Assembly (NCBI GenBank): GCA_021234155.1
Contig: JAJEKV010000175.1
Location: 665,576-729,575 of the forward strand
DNA length: 64,000 bases
Reading direction: 5' to 3'
From: Isoetes taiwanensis
Lineage: Eukaryota; Streptophyta; Lycopodiopsida; Isoetales; Isoetaceae
The stretch's first letter is position 1; each line of letters begins with the position of its first letter. Both the position numbers and the translations under genes were made by a program. Below the pieces are notes generated by a model. The model saw nothing but the letters and a program-made list of their open reading frames with translations. It was not told the DNA's origin and did not search any database. This document shows, piece by piece, positions 12,896 through 25,609 of this stretch.

Positions 12896-14183
12896 TTTTG
12901 ATTCACTCCAGCCATAGTAAGCTCCATTACAGTGGCCCAAATCACTATTAATTTAAAACCTATACTACTAGTGTGCACAATTCATTTGCGTATTGGTGCT
13001 TGTTAATGTTTAGCCCAAGTGAGCCAAGCCTCAGCCTCTTAGAACCATAGTCATACACTTATTAAAAATAAAGGACAATATCTTTAGAACTATTCCCTCG
13101 CATTAAACAAGAAACTTTAGATTTAAGCACCTACATCCTATCACAAATTCAAAGACCATAGGTATAAGCAAAAGCCTCTCACGCCTAGCTTCAATTATGA
13201 CCTCGACATGTAGCAACGTTAATTGTTTATCGAGGCCTTTGGCCCCTTCAGAGAATCCGGGTTGTTCACTTCTTGGCCATGCAAAATGAATCTAGTTGTA
13301 AAAAGTGCCATTCAACTTGAATGGTTTCCTACAAATGTTCACCTTTCAATTGAATGGCAACCTTGAAAAACAATTATTTTTTTAGTACATATTTTTATTA
13401 ATTTTAAAATCTTCTCTTTTTGTCATTACTCATTTCATGCACGAATTCTATGCAAGATGAAAAATCAAATTAGGCTTTATCCAATTCACAATACCATTAT
13501 AATTATTAGTGATACCAAACCAACTACTACCACCAAAGATTAAAACTTAAAAACAAAAAAGAACTCGAAACCCAAAAAAAAAAAGAATCTTTGGAATTTT
13601 TTGACGAGAAAGGAAGAACATGCTTTGTTGTTTTTCTCCATTCTCACAAACAATCATGCTCTCCATATACTCTGTTCCACAAAATGCACTACAAATGCTG
13701 AATTCAATCCTACAATTTGCAAAGAAGAAGGATGTCGTGATGATCAAATCTCTAAATAATTCAAGCCGAAAGCGCATCATCTTTGAAGCCAAAAGATTAT
13801 TGACCTAGGAGAAGATTTGTTAGCAAGCACAAAATTATTATCCAAAATGAATATTCTATGGATTCAACAAAAAATGGATGACCAAATAGATAAGTGGATC
13901 ACTAATTTATGCAACAATAATTTAAAGAGATATATGCTTTCGACATTGGGTAAGCATACTTAATTGTAGTAAGATTGGTGCAACAAACTGCAACATGAAG
14001 ATTTTGTGGGATGCTTGTAGTAATGGTGATTTCTATTTTGATGTCCATGATGATGTGATAGCAAAGCCTAGTTCTTCCAAAGATCTACCGTAAAATGAGT
14101 GTGGTTTTTAGGAAAACTTTGATAAAGGATGATGATCAAACCTTAAATAAGAAAAACTCCTAAAACATTGATGTTATCACCAC
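12896..14183. other. AT-rich spacer without a supported gene
   Basis: No recognisable coding sequence. Frames 13547-13792 and 13620-13808 overlap on opposite strands and show no domain. A short motif with GCCATTCAA and TTGAATGG in opposition sits at 13307-13365, with similar motifs at 15440-15525. Confidence 0.4.
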
Positions 14184-15196
14184 TTAACACTAGAGTTGTC
14201 CTCGATGAACCTAAATGGGTTCATTCAGACACTTCTTTTGAAATTCTACTATAGCCCGGTGATAAAGAATTTGTCTACGTACTCACAATATGTTGTCCCT
14301 CCATGAGTGTACATATAAGGAAAAAAAATTTATGAAAAATATAGAAAGTTTCTATTACCAAATATAATGGAGCCGAATGTAAGGGCCGTTTATTCTCAAA
14401 GTCTTAACATTTCTCACATTATTTTGCAAATATGTTTTTTCTAGAATTCCCAATTCTTCCATCATATGTCATGATATGAGAAATCTATCATAAGAAAAAT
14501 TAGAAAAATCTATGATAGAATTTTTGAGAAATACCTTAAAGTTTGAAGTTCAAAAAGTTCTTTTCATGGACTCCAAAGTAGTCCTGGGCCGAGGGTCAAA
14601 ATTTGAAAATCATGGTACTACTTCCACTTTTTGAAAATGAAATCCATTTAGCAAGACATGTAGTACTTAGTATCTATTTCATTGAAAATAATAATAATAT
14701 CTTCATATTCTTATTCTATTTTAAATATCATGGATATGAAATGGTTTCTCGGATGTCTGGCTTTTCAGAATTCTTTTAGGACCTCGACCGGGTCTCTCTC
14801 AAGGATTGGAAATTATGATTTGCTTCATTGATACATCAAATTTCTATGAAATACATAAAAATTTGAAAATGAGTAGCATTTGCCTGCCATGTTCATAGAA
14901 AAATTAATGTTATCTTTGAAATTTGTATTCCATGTTGAGTGTCAAGAGATTATATCATCATCGAAATCATTAAATTGAGTGTATATCATAAAAGGACAGC
15001 CAAACTTATGAAGAATTTTATTTTGCCATTGAATATGATGGTACAAATCTCGAAGTTAATATTACAATCTGTGTTCATATTTAAAAAATCTCATAAGTAT
15101 CATGTAGAAGAACTAGTCCTTAATATGGAAAAGGGATTGAGGGAGCCATACGGCTGATGAAATCTAAACAGTATCCGGTGACAACTCTAGTGTTAA
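14184..15196. mobile_element. TTAA-flanked TIR element, copy A (1005 bp)
   Basis: The left end reads TTAA then CACTAGAGTTGTC at 14188-14200. The right end is the exact reverse complement, GACAACTCTAGTG at 15180-15192, followed by TTAA. Element length is 1005 bp between the TTAA tetranucleotides. A longer relative with the same layout lies at 51795-54349. No transposase is visible inside; the open frame at 14939-15157 has no recognisable domain, so this copy is non-autonomous. TTAA target choice is known for the piggyBac and Kolobok superfamilies. Assignment to either is inference, because TTAA could also be part of the inverted repeat. Confidence 0.65.
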
Positions 15197-15574
15197 CGGA
15201 TGCATAATGCATCATGACATGATCCATGCCATTGGATGGATCATAACAATGACGATGGTGCTACTATATAAACTTCAAGCTAATTAGTTTGAATACTAAT
15301 ATGAAGGCTTTTAAGCTTTATACGTGAAGTATATGCGAAGACGTTTTGTTTTTTGTGTATCAAAGATATGCTTATTTGTTGCACCTGCAATTTTAGTGAA
15401 TGGGTTTATGAAAACCTTCTTTTAACCTTTCAAATGAATGGTATTATTTAATTAAATTGCTCCTTCTCAACATGAATGGCAATCTAAAGGTTGCTCCTTC
15501 AAAAATGGAGATACCACCATTCAATTTTAAGGTCAGCCTCGTTTGCTCCTGTTGATGTGAGTTTCAGGCATACC

Positions 15575-15675
15575 TGCATATGCCAAAGATATATCCGGAA
15601 TATGCCTATATCTCATCAGAACCTGCGGTTGGTCGCCGGCTGGGTTGGGCACCCACTCTAAAACCTACTAACCTT
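15575..15675 (+). repeat. Dispersed repeat family R1, copy 1
   Basis: It contains ATATGCCAAAGATATAT followed by a GGAATATGCCTAT block and, about 70 bp later, GGGCACCCACTCTAAAACC then CTAACC. The same two blocks in the same order recur at 20130-20290 (plus) and 50845-50975 (minus). The ends are undefined. Confidence 0.5.
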
Positions 15676-17395
15676 ATCGCTGTCGTGGGCTATTTCCTAT
15701 TGCTTTCGCATTGGTTTCACAATAAATCATTTTGGGGAGCCTAACTCCTACACTCAAATGGCAAATCACTGGAAGACAGGCGCCAAAATGGGCAATATGG
15801 CGATGGGATCCTAAGGGATCCTAAGGTGCGCTTACAGGTATGAATAAAATATTTGAGCTAGTCTTTCGATATTTATCTGACTCCAATACCTTAATTATTG
15901 CGATACTCTCTGTATTTACATGGCACTTGTTCCTATAATAACCTGTATTCTTTTATCCATGAAACAAAGTTTCATATATGTGAAGAGATAAAATTTGAAA
16001 AACATGCCATGGCTGCCATAATTTCTCCTCTTCTGCCCATGTCCTTGGTAACGTTTTCCTGGCCTGTCCATTTGCTGTGACTGTACTTCCTTTTGCCATG
16101 GCGTCTTCAACCCATCTGAATGACCGGAACCCTCCAAGGTATTCTTCAGCTTAAATTTTGTAGTGTACTTTTGGTTAACCCAAGTTGCCATATTCATGAC
16201 TACTATACTGCATGACATAAAACATGCATAAAATGAACGCTGCTTAACTGGTGAAGCATTGTTTATGGCAAAAGTGTGTGCTACTATCCACCTGCTAAGA
16301 TATCGAAGTTTTATAGGTTTTACTTTTAAACTTGCAAAGACAATACATTGTGGCTATTTTGAAAGGCTTATTGATCTTCATATGATTTAGCACAGTTTCT
16401 ATAGCTATCGGACAATGGCAATATAATCGTGAGAGCTTATTGACATCATAGGGATTACTTCACAGTTTTATAGCTTATGGACAATGACTCCTGCTGGTGA
16501 CCTGCGCATTGCTCCCTTATAAAATGTACATATAATATTAATACAGGAATGCTGGTATATACACTGCAGATTCTGCGTGCGAGTTTTGTCTTGGAAGAGG
16601 TGTGAGGAAGAACTGTACCAAATTATTGGTTTTAGTTTTCTCGTGGAAAATCACTAGATGCACATGCACGACAGCTCATTTCTATGGGTATAGCTGTTTT
16701 CTTTTACCATCTTCAAGTGACTTTGCTGGAACTTATCTCATCAATCTTTATTTAGGAGCGGGGAGTTATACTCTTTCTAGGAATTTTGAGAGCCCTGAGC
16801 AGGTGAATAGTTTTTGAAGTTTGAGGAAATTTTTTACTTTTATTATATTTACTTCCTCCTAACATATGCATTTGAGGGATATGCACGAGAAAATGATGCA
16901 AGTGCTGATTTGCTTTGTCCTTGTCATTATTGCAAATAATCTCCCGTATCATTTCAATTTTTATCCGATCCTCACCTTAGTTTCTAGTTTGAGGAAAGCT
17001 TACACGACAACTTTGGAGGCGACCCTTCCACTCTGTATGCCAGCGCTAGTAAACCTAACAAGGTTTTTTGCAATACGCTGTCTTGTTATCATTCTGCCAA
17101 GTTTTTATATACAGGTATTAAAATTTGAACTTTTTAGAAGATAGTCCTTGACTCCTCGGTCATTTGAATAACCACCATGCATTCATCGTCCTAAAAAATG
17201 TTGAAAGGTCATGATCTGACAAGAAAGGAAAAAATGGTTTTTCTCCATTTTGATCCCGTGAAGGAGAACATGTACCTTGTCCCTTTGGTGTGCATTATGC
17301 ATTCGTGTTAAATGTGAAGGATGAGACATTTATACGGTCAAATCTTTAAATAATACTGACCATGGCCTTTTGATTTATGCCATTAATGTACCCAG
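15676..17395. other. Spacer upstream of a GH3 pseudogene
   Basis: It may contain introns or unrecognised 5' exons of the glycosidase at 17396. Open frames 15916-16218 (minus), 16602-16817 and 16866-17144 (plus) have no recognisable domain. Nothing else is seen. Confidence 0.35.
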
Positions 17396-18250
17396 GTAGC
17401 TAAACTTTGCAAGGAGTTAAAAAAGGAAGCCAAATCTCGTTTGATTATCATGGTTGACTAAGAAGGAGGCATCATCTCGCTCTTGGGGCCCACCATTTAC
17501 CTCTAATGCCTATGGCCTGCTATTATGATACAAAAGATCCTGCATCAGCAGCATGTGGGAAAGATGATTGGAAGATAGTTCACGAGCTGTTGAAGAGGAG
17601 GGCGAATTTAGCCTCCAGCTTTTTAGATGTCTATACTCAATCCACGAACCTGGTCATCAAAGGAAAGGCTCTCTTTGGTAGACTTCCAAATCTAGCGGCA
17701 AGATTTTGGTTGTGCTTTCATTGAGAGCTTGCAAAAAGTTAGTGGCAAGCTGCTGCATGTGCAGCATTACCCAGGACATGGGGACACCATTAAAAGATAG
17801 TCATTTTGGTCTCTCCTTTCTTGGACATACACTGGAAGAGGCTAGAGAAGGTAGAGTTGTTTCCATTTTCTAAAGCTGTAAGGGCAAAATGTTGCAGCAG
17901 TTATGGTTGGACATATTTGTGTTCCAGCCTTGATGTGTCAAACAGTCTGTCTTATGAGCTCAAGTATGGGCCAGCTAAACCAAGTGTCCTAAGGGGCAAT
18001 CTCAGATCTAAGAAAAAGGCTTTTGTTCAAGGTGAAAGGATAAGTGATTGTATGGGAAATGGAGCAATCACAAAGAATTACTCTATAGGAGATGCCAGTG
18101 AAAGCAGTCCTTGCTGGAGTTGGACATGGTCTTGATTTCATACTAAAACATCAGACTGCAGCTATATCTAGTCTTGTAAAACGCTGTAATGGATGGAAGA
18201 CTTTCTTTGAAAGGATAAAGGAAGCAGAATGTCAGATAATAATCTCATGA
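17396..18250 (+). pseudogene. Broken NagZ-like family-3 glycoside hydrolase (beta-N-acetylhexosaminidase type)
   Basis: NagZ-type GH3 enzymes remove terminal N-acetylhexosamine from glycans. The signature HYPGHGDTIK followed, one frame over, by DSHFGL (17769-17815) corresponds to the family's KHFPGHGDT..DSH motif carrying the catalytic histidine and its partners. Upstream, RLIIMVD-stop-EGG (17440-17470) corresponds to the conserved DQEGG substrate-pocket motif, with the glutamine codon replaced by TAA. Further pieces fit in order: LASSFLDVYTQSTNLVIKGKALF, GCAFIESLQ, and near the end LSYEL, YSIGDA and KAVLAGVGHGLDFI. At least one single-base insertion (an extra A in AAAA near 17792), two in-frame stops and another shift near 18090 break the frame. 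Upstream exons encoding the N-terminus are not identified. The family call is strong. That it is a pseudogene is likely unless the lesions are assembly errors. Confidence 0.7.
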
Positions 18251-18559
18251 AATATCTATGTTAGTGATGTGCCTCTGATATAAGTAAATCCAAGCTGACC
18301 ATAAGAGTTGTTGGATGCAAAGGAACATGCTGATGCCTTGTCAAGTATTATATGTCAAAAACTAGAGTGAAGTACAGCATAGGTTTTCAAAAATCAGATT
18401 CCTATCTATGTATGAGGAGTGCCATCGAAATGTTATATATGAGGATTCTTGGACAATATGCTTTAATAGAACCCACCAAGACAAGAGGTTTGTAATATTA
18501 GAATTGCATGTGAGGATAAAGGCCGCTTGAGAAATGGCCAGCGTGGGAGATAATCTTGT

Positions 18560-19010
18560 ACCTGGATTGGATCCATTCCCTCCCGATCACCACGGGATCC
18601 CCTCCTCCGGATCCTATAGTCAATCTTAGATCCCTTCTTCGGGATCCTCCGCCGTTAATCAAGTACGTTAACTATGCAGTTAATGCTGAGTAGCTCTAGG
18701 GCCAATTTTGGGCCCCTACTGTTGATCTCGGTAAAGCAGCCGGCGCCACAAGCATTCCTCTGTGGCCTACCTCTATCACTCTTCTTCAGCCCATCCCAGC
18801 TTAAAACTGAACTGGCAATTATCCGGGTTCTAAGTGAAGAACCGAGGAGAAAAACTTAACCGCAAAAAGCTTGATTTTCATTGCAAGGGGCTGCAGTTTT
18901 GCGCAGTAACTGCGCAGTTAGGTGGGATCCCATTCCCCAGGATCAAACCTCCAAAGGATTTCGTCCTCTGGGATCACTCACACCTCTGGGATCCCCCAAT
19001 CCAGGGTAAA
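18560..19010. repeat. Patch rich in GGGATCC/GGATCC motifs
   Basis: GGATCC or GGGATC(C) occurs about eight times within 450 bp, often with CTCC or CCCC flanks (for example near 18567, 18594, 18607, 18640, 18925, 18979 and 19000). Spacing is irregular. A related pair is at 15809-15822. The motif is palindromic and no function is assigned. Confidence 0.5.
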
Positions 19011-20129
19011 ATGATCCTACGCCGTTTTGGCCCGCATTGGATTCTCGCATCTTTGATAGATTTACTTACATAGAGGAGGCATTAACTTACCTGATTGAAT
19101 CCGTTTATGAACTTGAGATACATGGTGGGCTAGGCTCAATCCAGTGGTATAAAGTTCGTCTGGAAGCCGCATGATATTGATAATGAACTTATGTGAAAGA
19201 TTGCTATTTCCTATTTTAGTTAGTAGCAAATGTTTATTTTGCTCAAAGTTTTGCTTTATGCCAACAAACACTCTATGCACATTGGGGAATTTGGATATTA
19301 CTTATTATGAGTTGTCTAAGTTGGTTTATAGGGAATTTATGACAGCCTCGCTGAATTGCAGCCAGACGGGCTAGTTCTTTTGTATTTGTCAGCTTTTATT
19401 CTTGTTGTATCTTTGCTACCGATAACTTTTTTTGCCCAAACTTCAAATAATTGATTTGTGTTTTATCTTTGTTGAAGTAAATGACCACGTGAAGTGGTTA
19501 TTGATTCCTCCATTCACTTATCGAATGAAAAATGGCATGCGTAAAATGGGAGAATCAAATCGCTTTACCTGACATTGTGGAAGAGGTTGTAAATGCATTC
19601 TGTTAAATTTCGGATCATAATTCTGGGCTGGCGCCGCTGGCACTCCCACCTCGCAAGTCGTGAGGTTTTCTTCCGGGGGCCGTGGGAAGAATGCTCTCCC
19701 CTTCCGCTTCCTATATCACAATATCATAAGTAGCTAGTTATTTCTCGCGGGTGCATTTTGGAGGTACACGCCATATCCTACACCCTTAGGGAATGATAAT
19801 CCGCTGGATCCATCTCAGGAAAAATCAAATCGCTCCCCAACCTGGGCCGGGCCGCTGCTAAAACCAGAATCCTTTCCAATTGCATTTACCCTTTATAATG
19901 AAGTTAATCGAAAGGTGGGGCAAGAGGGATATGTCCACGAGGCCCTAAACAAGGAACCACTCTTAATGTCACTCACCGTACAACCAAGGTCATAAAGAAC
20001 CTTATTGATGTTGTGCTTATCTCAATGTGTTGTCAATGTGAACTCAATTTTACGTACTTATACATTGTACTACAAATACAGTGTTTCTAGCTGTCCTTAG
20101 CAAGCAAGACCTCGCTCATGGGTAAATCT

Positions 20130-20290
20130 GTGAGTATATGCCAAGATATGTTCGAAATGTGCTAATAATTGGCTCCAAACCTATTATCTACCGTGAAACT
20201 ATCAGTGGCTCTTTCTATTGGCCGCCTCCCTCCCGCTCGGCAGTACCACTCGAAACCTACAACCAATCGCGGATAGTCCGTGTCGCCAAG
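20130..20290 (+). repeat. Dispersed repeat family R1, copy 2
   Basis: It contains TATGCCAAGATATGTTCGAAATG and, about 106 bp on, CCACTCGAAACCTACAACC. These correspond to the two conserved blocks of the copies at 15.6 and 50.9 kb. Confidence 0.45.
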
Positions 20291-22584
20291 CAGGTCGGAA
20301 GCGTGATGGAGAGAAGTTTCATTGGTAGTAGGCATTTCTCTTCCTAGAGGTCTAGTAGATTCCATTTCGTATGGCCACCGCTTGTGCTTTGTTACTTTTA
20401 TATTTGGTCAAACATTCTTACTTTTGCGTGGTTTTATTAATAAGAAGTGCATGTACTTAATCGATACATGGTTTTGGTTTCCCCGCTAAAATGAAAGCTT
20501 CTTTTAACATACAACAAAAATCTCGCCAACTTTAACCCTCCATCAACTAATGTCCATTTTAATCTCAACACATATCCCATGGGCTTCGAAAGCCACGCAC
20601 CAATAATGTATATCAAGTGACCAACAGCCGATGAGCATGCTTACCTCAAAAGTTGAAATGTGTCGCATATGTGTGTACTTCCTACATAATATTGAGATGA
20701 GAAATGTCTAACCAATCATTATGAAAAACAAATTATTAAAACAAATAACTGCGTCATGTTTTAGAGTTTCTAATCAAGCAAGTTTTCCATTTCTATTTTG
20801 TATAAGCCTCAAAGTCTCAGATAATAATAACTACATCGATGGATCCTTAAGAATATTTCAAATCTACAACAATGCAAATAACTGCCCCTCCTCTCCAACT
20901 CTAGAATGTTCCGTGGGTGACTCGCCTCTAACATAACTATACTCTCCAAGTTAAATTATGTTTTATAACATGTAGTACACCGCCAACATAATGAGAAAGG
21001 GTATATTCTATACATCTCTCTTTGTTTGCCTTTTAAAGAAAGAAAGCAAGCCTCTATATAGAACTACTCTAGTTGACCGGCCAAAGATTGACAGCAAGAA
21101 ACTTGAAATTCACAAAAACATATTGTGTAAATAAATGGAAACTGAATCCATTTGTCTTGCACATGTGGCCAGATGGAGTGCTAAGCAATTTTAATCAACT
21201 AAATTGATGATGATGGTTTCTTCAATTCTCGCAGTCGTAAAGTTCTTTTAAACATACAAATGTAAAATTTGTCTATTTTGCTCAAAGAGTCTTTGCAATT
21301 TTCTCGACTCTAATTTTGTAATTTGGATCTTATAGAGCCGTAAAGTTTCCATCGCTTCCCACTGCTTCGTTGTCTAATCGCGGCTTATCAATTTTGCAAG
21401 GCCGCACACCAAAAACCTCAAAAACAATATATTGAATCACATAGAAGAAACCATGTATTTGTATTCAAAGAACTTCTTGGGAACAATCTCTTTGGAGCTT
21501 TACTCATCTTATGCCAACATCCTCTTGCCCTTCGCTAGCTGTAATTGCGCAAATCTAAGGAAACAAATAGAATGTCAAGACTAAATTAACAATCATGCAT
21601 TTCCCGTAAGAAACAACCCATCTTGGAATACCTCCTCTCCGTGAGCTACTATCTAGACCTCGTGATCTCTCGTGGATAATCATAAAATGGCCCAAACATG
21701 ACATAGTTGCACAGGCAAGGTTGAAAAGGTGAGAGTAAGAATGCATGGTCAAGTTATTTTTGTACTAAGCTATACAAAGGTAGGATGTCAGTTTATTTCA
21801 GACGATGCTCAGATTTGTACAAAAACAAAAAGTGAGAGAAAAGCTATAAGAATGAGATAGGAAATTTATACTTCATGGATCACTATGCGAGTAGGCTTTG
21901 CTAGAACAACATGCCAAGAGAGAAAAAGAAGAACAAAGCTTGTCCTAATGAATTACAAATGAACAAAATGCTAAAAATAAAGAATAGATAACCTTTTATT
22001 GGACATATTTACTCGTGATCAAAATCAAGTACCTGCACAATTCACTTCCTTTAAAGATGTATGGAGAGCTCAGGAACCTTTCCTAAAGAGTTTAAAGACT
22101 TGTCGCACGTTTAAATCAACTTTAAAAGCCGCAAGTGATGTGTAAGTCTAAGTTGTCCATGAAACATCAAAATGTTGTGTGCATCCTTGCATCCGCAAAG
22201 TAAGAAGCTATGATAAGAAAACTGCGTGTTGAAATTATTATACTAATCGCTTATTTTCCGGGTCTCCGTGTAGACCAAATCATTAATAAAAAGCCATCGG
22301 CCTATTCCTTGCTCAAATCACCGTGCCATGCAAAATAAAGTGCAAGCATGAGTTTATTTATCAGGATAATGGGCCCTCCCCAAGTAATAGGACATATAAC
22401 AAGTTTGAATTCTATTTATGCAACATTCCATTGTTCAGCCAAGAATAACGCATAAACAAATTTCCATTCAGATTTGTTATTATTAAGCACATAATCTAAA
22501 TATCGCTTGGTAAATAAACCTAATGCGAAACTCGCTTTGGTAGAAAGCAAAAAGCAATGTCCGCATAAAGGATGACAAATTTTT

Positions 22585-23090
22585 AAAAGTTTTGATAGGA
22601 ATAGGATGTATGCAAACATTTCCCAATAGAAGTAAGGTGCAAAGCTATATTGGAAAAATTTTCTATATAAAGAACTACATGTAAGTAAGAAACTAATCTC
22701 AAGGGTCTACCAAGCAAGAAAGGGCTTACTCGTGAAGGAATCATTTCGTTCCGAGTGCTCCCTACCGCTATGCTATAAAAGCTAAAACAGCTCTCTCTCC
22801 AAGAATACAAAATGGAGTCTTTGTCATGAATACATAATGTGCAAATAAATGTACGTAATCAAAAGCTATAATACTTAAAGGTTTGATAGGAATAGTCGAA
22901 TGTGCAAATGAATAATGGGTTAAGGGTTAATGCTTGAATAGCAAGTCGCTAAGTTATATTGAAAAACGCTTTTATACTGCGAGCTATAGAGATAAGAAAC
23001 CAAATCTCTAGGGCCTCAGAAAGAAATCACTTAAAGACCTAGATATCAAGTGTTCCCCGGCCATATTCAATAAGCTAAAATATCAAAAGG
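22585..23090. repeat. Two diverged tandem copies of about 285 bp
   Basis: Unit one starts near 22590 (TTTTGATAGGAATAG) and unit two near 22880 (GTTTGATAGGAATAG). Both continue with a matching order of blocks: AGCTATATTG/AAGTTATATTG, AGTAAGAAACTAATCTC/ATAAGAAACCAAATCTC, AGGGTCT/AGGGCCT, and a terminal CTATAAAAGCTAAAA/CAATAAGCTAAAA. The duplication is old and no coding role is visible. Confidence 0.55.
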
Positions 23091-24359
23091 CAAAATTGAG
23101 CCTTCTTAATTGGTAACGCAAGTAAATAAATGCTAAACTTAGGATATTTAAAATATTTAAATCTAATAGACGTACTGAAGTGTGAGTTGAAATTTGTAGG
23201 ATTGCTATAGCATTGGTTGGGGCCGTGGAAAAATACTTTAAATCCATTCCATTAAAATGCTTTCGACCGGAAAGCAAAATTCCCAAAACCCCTCATCATT
23301 TCAAGAAAAGAGGTCATAAATCGCATAAAAAGCGTAAGGTCAATATAATCGAATATGAAGAAGCTTCCAAAAGAGAAAATGGATGCATAACTTTACTGGG
23401 GATCCAATATGTACAAAGTATACGCAATAGGGTTTCTTTTTGTGTTTGTGACGCTTTTCTACTAAGGTTTTCCTACATTTCAAGTGGATATTCCAAAAAA
23501 TGGATGTACTAATGTGCGCATATCTAGGAGGCAAATTCATTTATGAGCCATTGATTTTAGGCCTTTTTTTCCAGTCTATTTCAACAACCAATGGCTCACA
23601 ATAAAAGCTCCTCTTTTGCGGCGCTGTGCATAACGGTCAACAACTAATGGCTCACAACGTAAAGTTCTTTTTGTGTGTGTATGCGACAACGGCTAACAAC
23701 CAACGGCTCACAAATGAAAAGCCCTTCTTTTTGTGTGTGCGGTGCAGCAATGGGTACGCTTAGCGCGACAGAGTACCAAATACATTTCTTATCATAACTT
23801 TTGATCCGTGAGCTCTCATGCAGATGATTTTATTAAGGGTTGGAAAGCTCTCTCTCGGTGATCTTTTGATAGTGTATGATATGGATATGTTTGCTAAGTT
23901 ATCTATAAAACAGCACCTTTTCCGGCCGGTTTGGTAGGCTTTACATCCTACCAAATTGACAATGGATCACGTATTGATATTGTTTTATGGCTCATTCCTA
24001 ATGAAGCCCTGCAAAAAATTAAATATGCATTTTAGATTTTGAGGCTTCTAGATCCTTAAAGCACAAGTAAAAAGTTTCCCACTTTGGTTTCTCACCACAA
24101 GAATCCATGGAGGCCAAAGGTTGTCAAGTAAATTCCAAATTGAAAATGTGTGTGTGTATGGGTGTTGTAAACTTTATGACTTTCTAATAATGGGATCAAT
24201 CAGCTTCTATCTTTTATGGTGGTAACTTTTTACTTATGTTCTATTTGTTTTATTGTGGATGCAAAATCTAAAAGTTAAGTGTGATGAAAGCCTCAAATGA
24301 ATTCTAGTGGGTTCAATTTAAAATTTTTGTCTCACCGGAGGGAGGGGCTGTGGATAAAC
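23091..24359. other. Spacer without a supported gene
   Basis: Apart from the triple tandem repeat at 23580, nothing recognisable. The 99-codon frame at 23213-23512 has no domain. Confidence 0.4.
23580..23752 (+). repeat. Three tandem copies of a 57-58 bp unit
   Basis: Units start at 23580, 23638 and 23695. Each contains AACAAC(C/T)AA(T/C)GGCTCACAA, an AAAG block and a pyrimidine-rich tract, and the second and third share TTTTTGTGTGTG. They differ by several substitutions. Confidence 0.8.
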
Positions 24360-24775
24360 CTTTTTAAGGCCCCGGTACAAAATTTTTTGCAACACAAAAC
24401 CACACATCCAAATATATAAAAAATTAAACCCCCAACACATAATAACCATTGACATTAACAACCAAATACATAACTACCATTGACATTAATTAACACAACC
24501 ATTGGGTCCAACACATTTAAATTAAAAATCCCCCTTTAAACCCCTTTGGTTTTGGGGTGCATATTCACACGGGGTGACGTAGGGGCAAATGTAGAGCCCT
24601 ATAATTGTATTTTGCACGTATGAAATCAACACTATATAGTATTCGCTTGAAATCTTATAGTATTTGGCGTAATCTTGTTATACAAGATAGCAAATTTAAA
24701 ATTTTGCATACCCTACAAACGAGGAACTTCTACGCATTGTAGACAAGTAAATAAGGGGTGAATATGCCTATCCAA
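24360..24775. mobile_element. MITE family M1, one-armed copy
   Basis: It matches the element at 57947-58325. The left-arm block with CCCTTTGG..TTGGGGTGCATATTCACACGGGG is followed by about 180 bp of body alignable with only scattered differences (GCACGT..AAATCAACAC, ATCTTATAGTATTT, ATCTTGTTATACAAGATA, ACAAACGAGGAACTT, AAGGGGTGAATATGCCTATCCAA). Similarity stops where the right inverted arm of the other copy begins, so the right arm is absent here. Confidence 0.7.
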
Positions 24776-25609
24776 TATTGCAAAGAGACGAGCGGCAAAG
24801 GAAATAATTGAAGCATGAGATAAAGAAGAGAGCTTGGGTACCGAAAAGCTTGGGAATGTATGCATAAGTACGTAACTGCAGTGATAAGCGCTATGCATGT
24901 GCGAAATGAATGTCGGTTCGCCCACGTCTTTGCACTGCAAGAAAGAAGGAAAAAAATCAGCCCCATGATCCTCGCCGACCGCCTTATTCAAAGGAGGGAT
25001 GTCTCTCTTCCTAATTCAAAAAATAACTTGTTGTGGGGTTGGTAACCTGTAGAAAATGCCTCAAATAGTCAATACAGAACCATCATTCATTTTAAATTGA
25101 TTTATGCCCTGCTCCAAAGCACGCCACTTTGCATACCCTTTTCTCAATATAGTGTTTTGTTGTGTGATATCGTTTTGCATTGTTGCAAATTTTGCATTGT
25201 AGTAGTGGGTGATTTAACATTTTCGTTTAGTGAGAAGAATGCGGTGTTTGATTAGCATTTGTAGATAATAATACATCAATATACACAGTAGAACACTTTT
25301 TACATTGTATCTACTTGATATGAAGATTGCATCATGGAGGGACTAGTCCTTTCTTTGTCAAATAACTCAAGATAGGGATCCATCTCCTTAGTCCGATCTA
25401 GTTCTGATGCTTTGACAACATCCGAGCATCGCTTATCGGCTTCTCAAGCCACCTCATGATGGACATGAATAGTACTAGAAACTCATATGTTGAGTAATCT
25501 TGTGAGTATGTTATGGATTTAGAGCCCGACCTTGATTATAAGTGCCACTTAAGAGCATCATCATCTACTATTATGATGTCCTCTTCTTTGAATGCCAAGT
25601 CAGATCCAT
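24776..25609. other. Spacer without a supported gene
   Basis: Frames 24713-24991 (minus) and 24860-25045 (plus) overlap the MITE edge and show no domain. Nothing else is seen. Confidence 0.4.

Larger units (their letters stand above)
18251..22584. other. Spacer with repeat patches, no supported gene
   Basis: It holds a GGATCC-rich patch (18560-19010) and copy 2 of dispersed repeat R1 (20130-20290). Frames such as 18674-18859, 19171-19374, 20721-20936 and 21555-21752 show no domain. Otherwise AT-rich sequence. Confidence 0.4.

Noticed and set aside
14184-15196. CACTA (EnSpm) superfamily assignment for the CACTAG-ended elements
   Set aside because: The ends start with CACTA, but CACTA elements make 3-bp duplications. 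The flanks here are TAA on the left and TTA on the right, which fit a shared TTAA better than a 3-bp direct repeat.
20430-20450. Third copy of the retroposon tail (TTTTATTAATAAGAA)
   Set aside because: Only a 15-base AT-rich match without a T-tract or the GGGCAAG block, so it could be chance.
23580-23752. CRISPR-like spaced repeats
   Set aside because: Units are contiguous and diverged rather than identical repeats with unique spacers, and the DNA is eukaryotic.
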